From assembly GCA_002721365.1 (NCBI GenBank), contig PBKC01000042.1, positions 1-64,000 of the forward strand: a stretch of DNA of 64,000 bases, written 5' to 3'. The translations under genes and the position numbers were made by a program. Numbering within the stretch: the first letter of the stretch is position 1; each line of letters opens with the position of its first letter. This document shows, piece after piece, positions 61,617 through 64,000 of this stretch. The notes beneath the pieces were generated by a model. It was not told the origin of the DNA. It ran no database searches and worked only from the letters and a program-made list of their open reading frames with translations. The DNA is from Rhodospirillaceae bacterium (GTDB taxonomy: Bacteria > Pseudomonadota > Alphaproteobacteria > GCA-2721365).

Positions 61617-63677
61617 ATGAGTGCCGAGGAAGCGATTCCCGTCCCGCGGCAGGTCGTGCCGGACCGTCCGTTCGCCGCCCTTCGCGTGGCGGACGGCCTG
61701 ACCGGGCTGTCCGGCATCCTCGCGGCGCTGGCACTGCTGGCGATGACCGCGATCGTCTGCTGGGAGGTGTTCTCGCGCACCGTCCTCAACGCGCCGACGA
61801 GCTGGGTCACCGAGATCGCGACCTACATCCTGGTCGGCATGACCTTCGTCGCGCTGGCCCCGGCCCAGCGCGCCGGAAGCCACATCCAGGTGGAGCTGAT
61901 CCTGGGGTTCCTGAAGGCTGAGCGGCGCGCCGCCGTCGAGCGGGTGGCGACCTGGATCGGCCTGTTCTTCGTCGCCTTCGCGACTTGGCAGATGATCGCC
62001 TTCAACATCCAGGAGTACGTGAACGGCACCCGCGACTGGGGGCTCCTGTCGACACCGCAATGGATCCCGGAGCTTCCGGTCTCGGTCGGCTATGTGATCT
62101 TCGCCTTCGCCATCCTCGCCGACCTGTTCCGAGCCGATCCGCAAGACTCGCCGCTGCGGCGCTGGGCGGTGCCCGTGTTGATGGCGGTCCTCGCCGCCGT
62201 CCTCTACGGGCTCGGCACCTACACGGTGAAGATTCCCGGCACCCGGTTCGATTGGGGTTCGGTGGCGATCGTCGTCGCCTTCGCCGCCGCGGTGCTGGCA
62301 TGGAGCGGGGCGCGGACCGCGCTCGCGGTCGTGGCGATTGTCGGTGTCCTCTGCACCGCCTTCTGGGCCGCGCGCGGCATGCCGCTCCTCCCCGTCTCGC
62401 TGCTGCTGGTGGCGACGGTCCTGTTCCTGTTGCTGCTCGGGGTGCGGGTGGCGCTGGCGCTGGGGCTAACCGGCCTGCTCGGCCTCTATTTCCTGCTGCC
62501 GCAGCCGCAGGTCTCGCTGCTCGCCGAGCGGTCGTGGAACAGCATCAACTCCTTCACTCTCACCGCCGTGCCGATGTTCGTGCTGATGGGCGGCCTCCTG
62601 CTCAAGAGCGGCGTCACGACCCAAATGTTCGACGCGCTGATGCGATGGTTCGGGCGTATCCCCGGCGGCATCGCCTATTCGGGCGCCGGTGCGGCGACGA
62701 TCTTCGCCGCGGTCTCGGGATCGAGCCTCGCCACCGCGGCGACGCTGGGCACCGTCGCCTGCCCGGAGATGGTCCGGCGCGGCTACAGCACCCGCCTCAC
62801 CTATGGCGTGGTCGCGGCCGGGGCGACGCTCGGCATCCTCATTCCGCCGAGCATCGCCATGATCATCTACGGGACGACGGTGGGGGCGCCGATCACGGTG
62901 CTGTTCATTGCCGGCATCGTCCCCGGCCTGCTGCTGACGCTCGCCTTCATGGCCGGGGTCTTCGTGTGGTCGGTGCTGGTCCCCGGCGCGGCGCCGGCCG
63001 GCGAGCCCTATAGCTGGGGCGAGAAGGGCCGGGCGCTCCTGGGCACCCTGCCGTTCCTGTTCGTGATCGGCGCCGTTCTCGGCTCACTCTACGCCGGGGT
63101 CGCCACGCCCACCGAAGCCGGCGCGGTCGGGGCCCTGGCCGCCTTCGTCCTCTGCATCCAGCGTGGCGCCTTGAGCTGGGCGATGCTGCACGAGGTCGCG
63201 CTCGACACCGTCCGGGTGACCGCCTTCCTGCTGCTGATCGTCGTCGGCGCGTCGATCCTGAGCTGGGTGTTCGACTATCTCCGCCTGCCCCGGACCATGG
63301 TCGAGGCGGTGGAGGCCGCCTCGCTGGCGCCGTGGATGGTGATGGCGATGATCGGCCTGATCTACATCGTCCTCGGCATGTTCATCGATCCGATCTCGAT
63401 GATGCTGATGACCCTGCCCGTCACCTTTCCGCTGGTGACGGCGATGGGCTTCGACGCGGTGTGGTTCGGGATCGCGCTGGTGCTGATGATCGAGGTCGGA
63501 CTGATCACGCCGCCGGTCGGCATCGTCCTGTTCGTGCTCAGGGGGTTGAGCGACGGCGTACCCCTGAAGGAGATCGTCTACGGGGTGCTGCCCTTCGTCG
63601 CCATCATCCTGGCCTTCGTGGCGCTGATCTACATGTTCCCGGGAATCGTCAGCTGGCTCCCGGACCGGATGGGCTGA
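61617..63677 (+). CDS. dctM: TRAP transporter permease, fused small and large subunits (DctQM)
   Basis: The 686-residue membrane protein combines a DctQ-like N-part of about four helices (to ~190: WEVFSRTVLNAPTSWVTEIA) with a DctM-like C-part of about twelve. The DctM part contains VPMFVLMGGLLLKSG, AYSGAGAATIFAAVSGSS, LGILIPPSIAMIIYG, ATPTEAGAVGA and GLITPPVGIVLF. It drives sodium- or proton-coupled uptake of the acid bound by DctP. Fusion is common in the family. The ATG at 61617 is preceded by a GGGAGGAGA stretch 20 bases away, so a nearby start is possible. Confidence 0.9.
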   Translation: MSAEEAIPVPRQVVPDRPFAALRVADGLTGLSGILAALALLAMTAIVCWEVFSRTVLNAPTSWVTEIATYILVGMTFVALAPAQRAGSHIQVELILGFLKAERRAAVERVATWIGLFFVAFATWQMIAFNIQEYVNGTRDWGLLSTPQWIPELPVSVGYVIFAFAILADLFRADPQDSPLRRWAVPVLMAVLAAVLYGLGTYTVKIPGTRFDWGSVAIVVAFAAAVLAWSGARTALAVVAIVGVLCTAFWAARGMPLLPVSLLLVATVLFLLLLGVRVALALGLTGLLGLYFLLPQPQVSLLAERSWNSINSFTLTAVPMFVLMGGLLLKSGVTTQMFDALMRWFGRIPGGIAYSGAGAATIFAAVSGSSLATAATLGTVACPEMVRRGYSTRLTYGVVAAGATLGILIPPSIAMIIYGTTVGAPITVLFIAGIVPGLLLTLAFMAGVFVWSVLVPGAAPAGEPYSWGEKGRALLGTLPFLFVIGAVLGSLYAGVATPTEAGAVGALAAFVLCIQRGALSWAMLHEVALDTVRVTAFLLLIVVGASILSWVFDYLRLPRTMVEAVEAASLAPWMVMAMIGLIYIVLGMFIDPISMMLMTLPVTFPLVTAMGFDAVWFGIALVLMIEVGLITPPVGIVLFVLRGLSDGVPLKEIVYGVLPFVAIILAFVALIYMFPGIVSWLPDRMG

Positions 63678-63731
63678 ACGATTCGGCGAGGAGTGTGCCT
63701 TGAGATGATTCGCAATTTGCCAGCGCCTAGT

Positions 63732-63806
63732 CCGTCGCCCCCGCGGAGGCGGGGGCCCAGCAAGCGGCACGGCCCATGGATTCCCGCTTCCGCGGGAATG
63801 ACGATC
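63732..63806. repeat. Intergenic palindromic repeat, family A copy 2
   Basis: In the opposite orientation to the copy at 8917-8991. Hairpins GCCCCCGCGGAGGCGGGGGC and TTCCCGCTTCCGCGGGAA are joined by a spacer that also agrees between the copies. Confidence 0.87.
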
Positions 63807-63834
63807 TGATTGAAGAGTGAGGAACGAAACGCCC

Positions 63835-64000
63835 ATGACCTACGCAAGTGACCTCGCCGAATGGGCCCACGGCATCGCCTATGACGACCTGCCGGACGAC
63901 GTCGTCCAGGCGACCAAGTTCCGCATCCTCGACGTCATCGGCCTGTCCCTCGCCGGGCTCGGCACGCCGTTCGGTCAGTCAGTGCGGGAAGCGGCGCTGG
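63835..64000 (+). CDS. MmgE/PrpD family protein, N-terminal part (cut by window edge)
   Basis: Fifty-five residues are visible: MTYASDLAEWAHG, LPDDVVQATKFRILDVIG and LSLAGLGTPFGQ. The segment ILDVIGLSLAG is the hallmark of MmgE/PrpD proteins (2-methylcitrate dehydratase and relatives, e.g. aconitate decarboxylase). It is 157 bp after the TRAP permease on the same strand and probably belongs to the same catabolic cluster. Confidence 0.85.
   Translation, partial: MTYASDLAEWAHGIAYDDLPDDVVQATKFRILDVIGLSLAGLGTPFGQSVREAAL

Overview
The window is high-GC bacterial chromosome that is almost fully coding. It reads as an alphaproteobacterium, probably of Rhodospirillales type. The reasons are the neighbours rne / amiC / mrcA (PBP1A) / prfB, alphaproteobacterial protein signatures (for example SPY in RF2), a cysE-iscR iron-sulfur operon, and intergenic palindromes of kinds common in that class. 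No ribosomal RNA, insertion sequence, prophage or CRISPR array is visible. The taxonomic placement is inference.

Region 1 (1-20.5 kb, accessory metabolism): a truncated acyl-CoA dehydrogenase; a two-gene isoquinoline-oxidoreductase-type molybdenum hydroxylase; an APH-fold kinase translationally coupled to a divergent enolase paralogue that has lost an active-site His; DUF1289; an O-methyltransferase; an IlvD/Edd-type sugar-acid dehydratase; an amidase-VOC pair; a SoxYZ-like carrier with a secreted metallo-beta-lactamase-fold hydrolase; a second molybdenum hydroxylase operon in the opposite orientation, preceded by a 429-bp intergenic region with a Fur-like box; a BepA-type protease; a gamma-glutamyltransferase-like lipoprotein; and an aminotransferase.

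Region 2 (20.5-41.5 kb, core functions): rne with a long leader, amiC, PBP1A, prfB with its programmed +1 frameshift, a class III sirtuin, a small Cys-rich secreted protein, the overlapping glnE-peroxiredoxin-DUF455 operon, a YhdP/AsmA-like protein, tyrS, a two-domain VOC protein with a structured leader, anmK and a small alpha/beta hydrolase.

Region 3 (41.5-50.5 kb, sulfur and Fe-S): a promoter overlapping an IscR-type site drives cysE, iscR, two consecutive cysteine desulfurases and an ISC-type ferredoxin, with no iscU, iscA or hscBA. A haloalkane-dehalogenase homologue whose nucleophilic Asp is Glu, tenA and a small secreted protein follow with overlaps. Then come mnmA (a consumer of IscS sulfur), a cold-shock gene, a small membrane protein, an FMN reductase and tRNA-Met. 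Cysteine synthesis, desulfuration, Fe-S electron transfer and tRNA thiolation are thus grouped.

Region 4 (50.5-64 kb, accessory): DUF4197 and a membrane-anchored tyrosine-phosphatase-like protein; a PEP-CTERM surface protein behind an elaborately structured leader; a PhyH dioxygenase; divergent ridA/LysR; DUF3016 with a CRP-like site; a secreted beta-helix protein; and a catabolic cluster. The cluster has a 3-hydroxyisobutyrate-dehydrogenase-type enzyme, a lactonase-like MBL hydrolase, a GntR/FCD regulator, TRAP DctP, a fused DctQM permease and a truncated MmgE/PrpD gene, with a perfect 17-bp palindrome between the divergent TRAP genes. Three families of palindromic intergenic repeats are scattered through regions 1 and 4.
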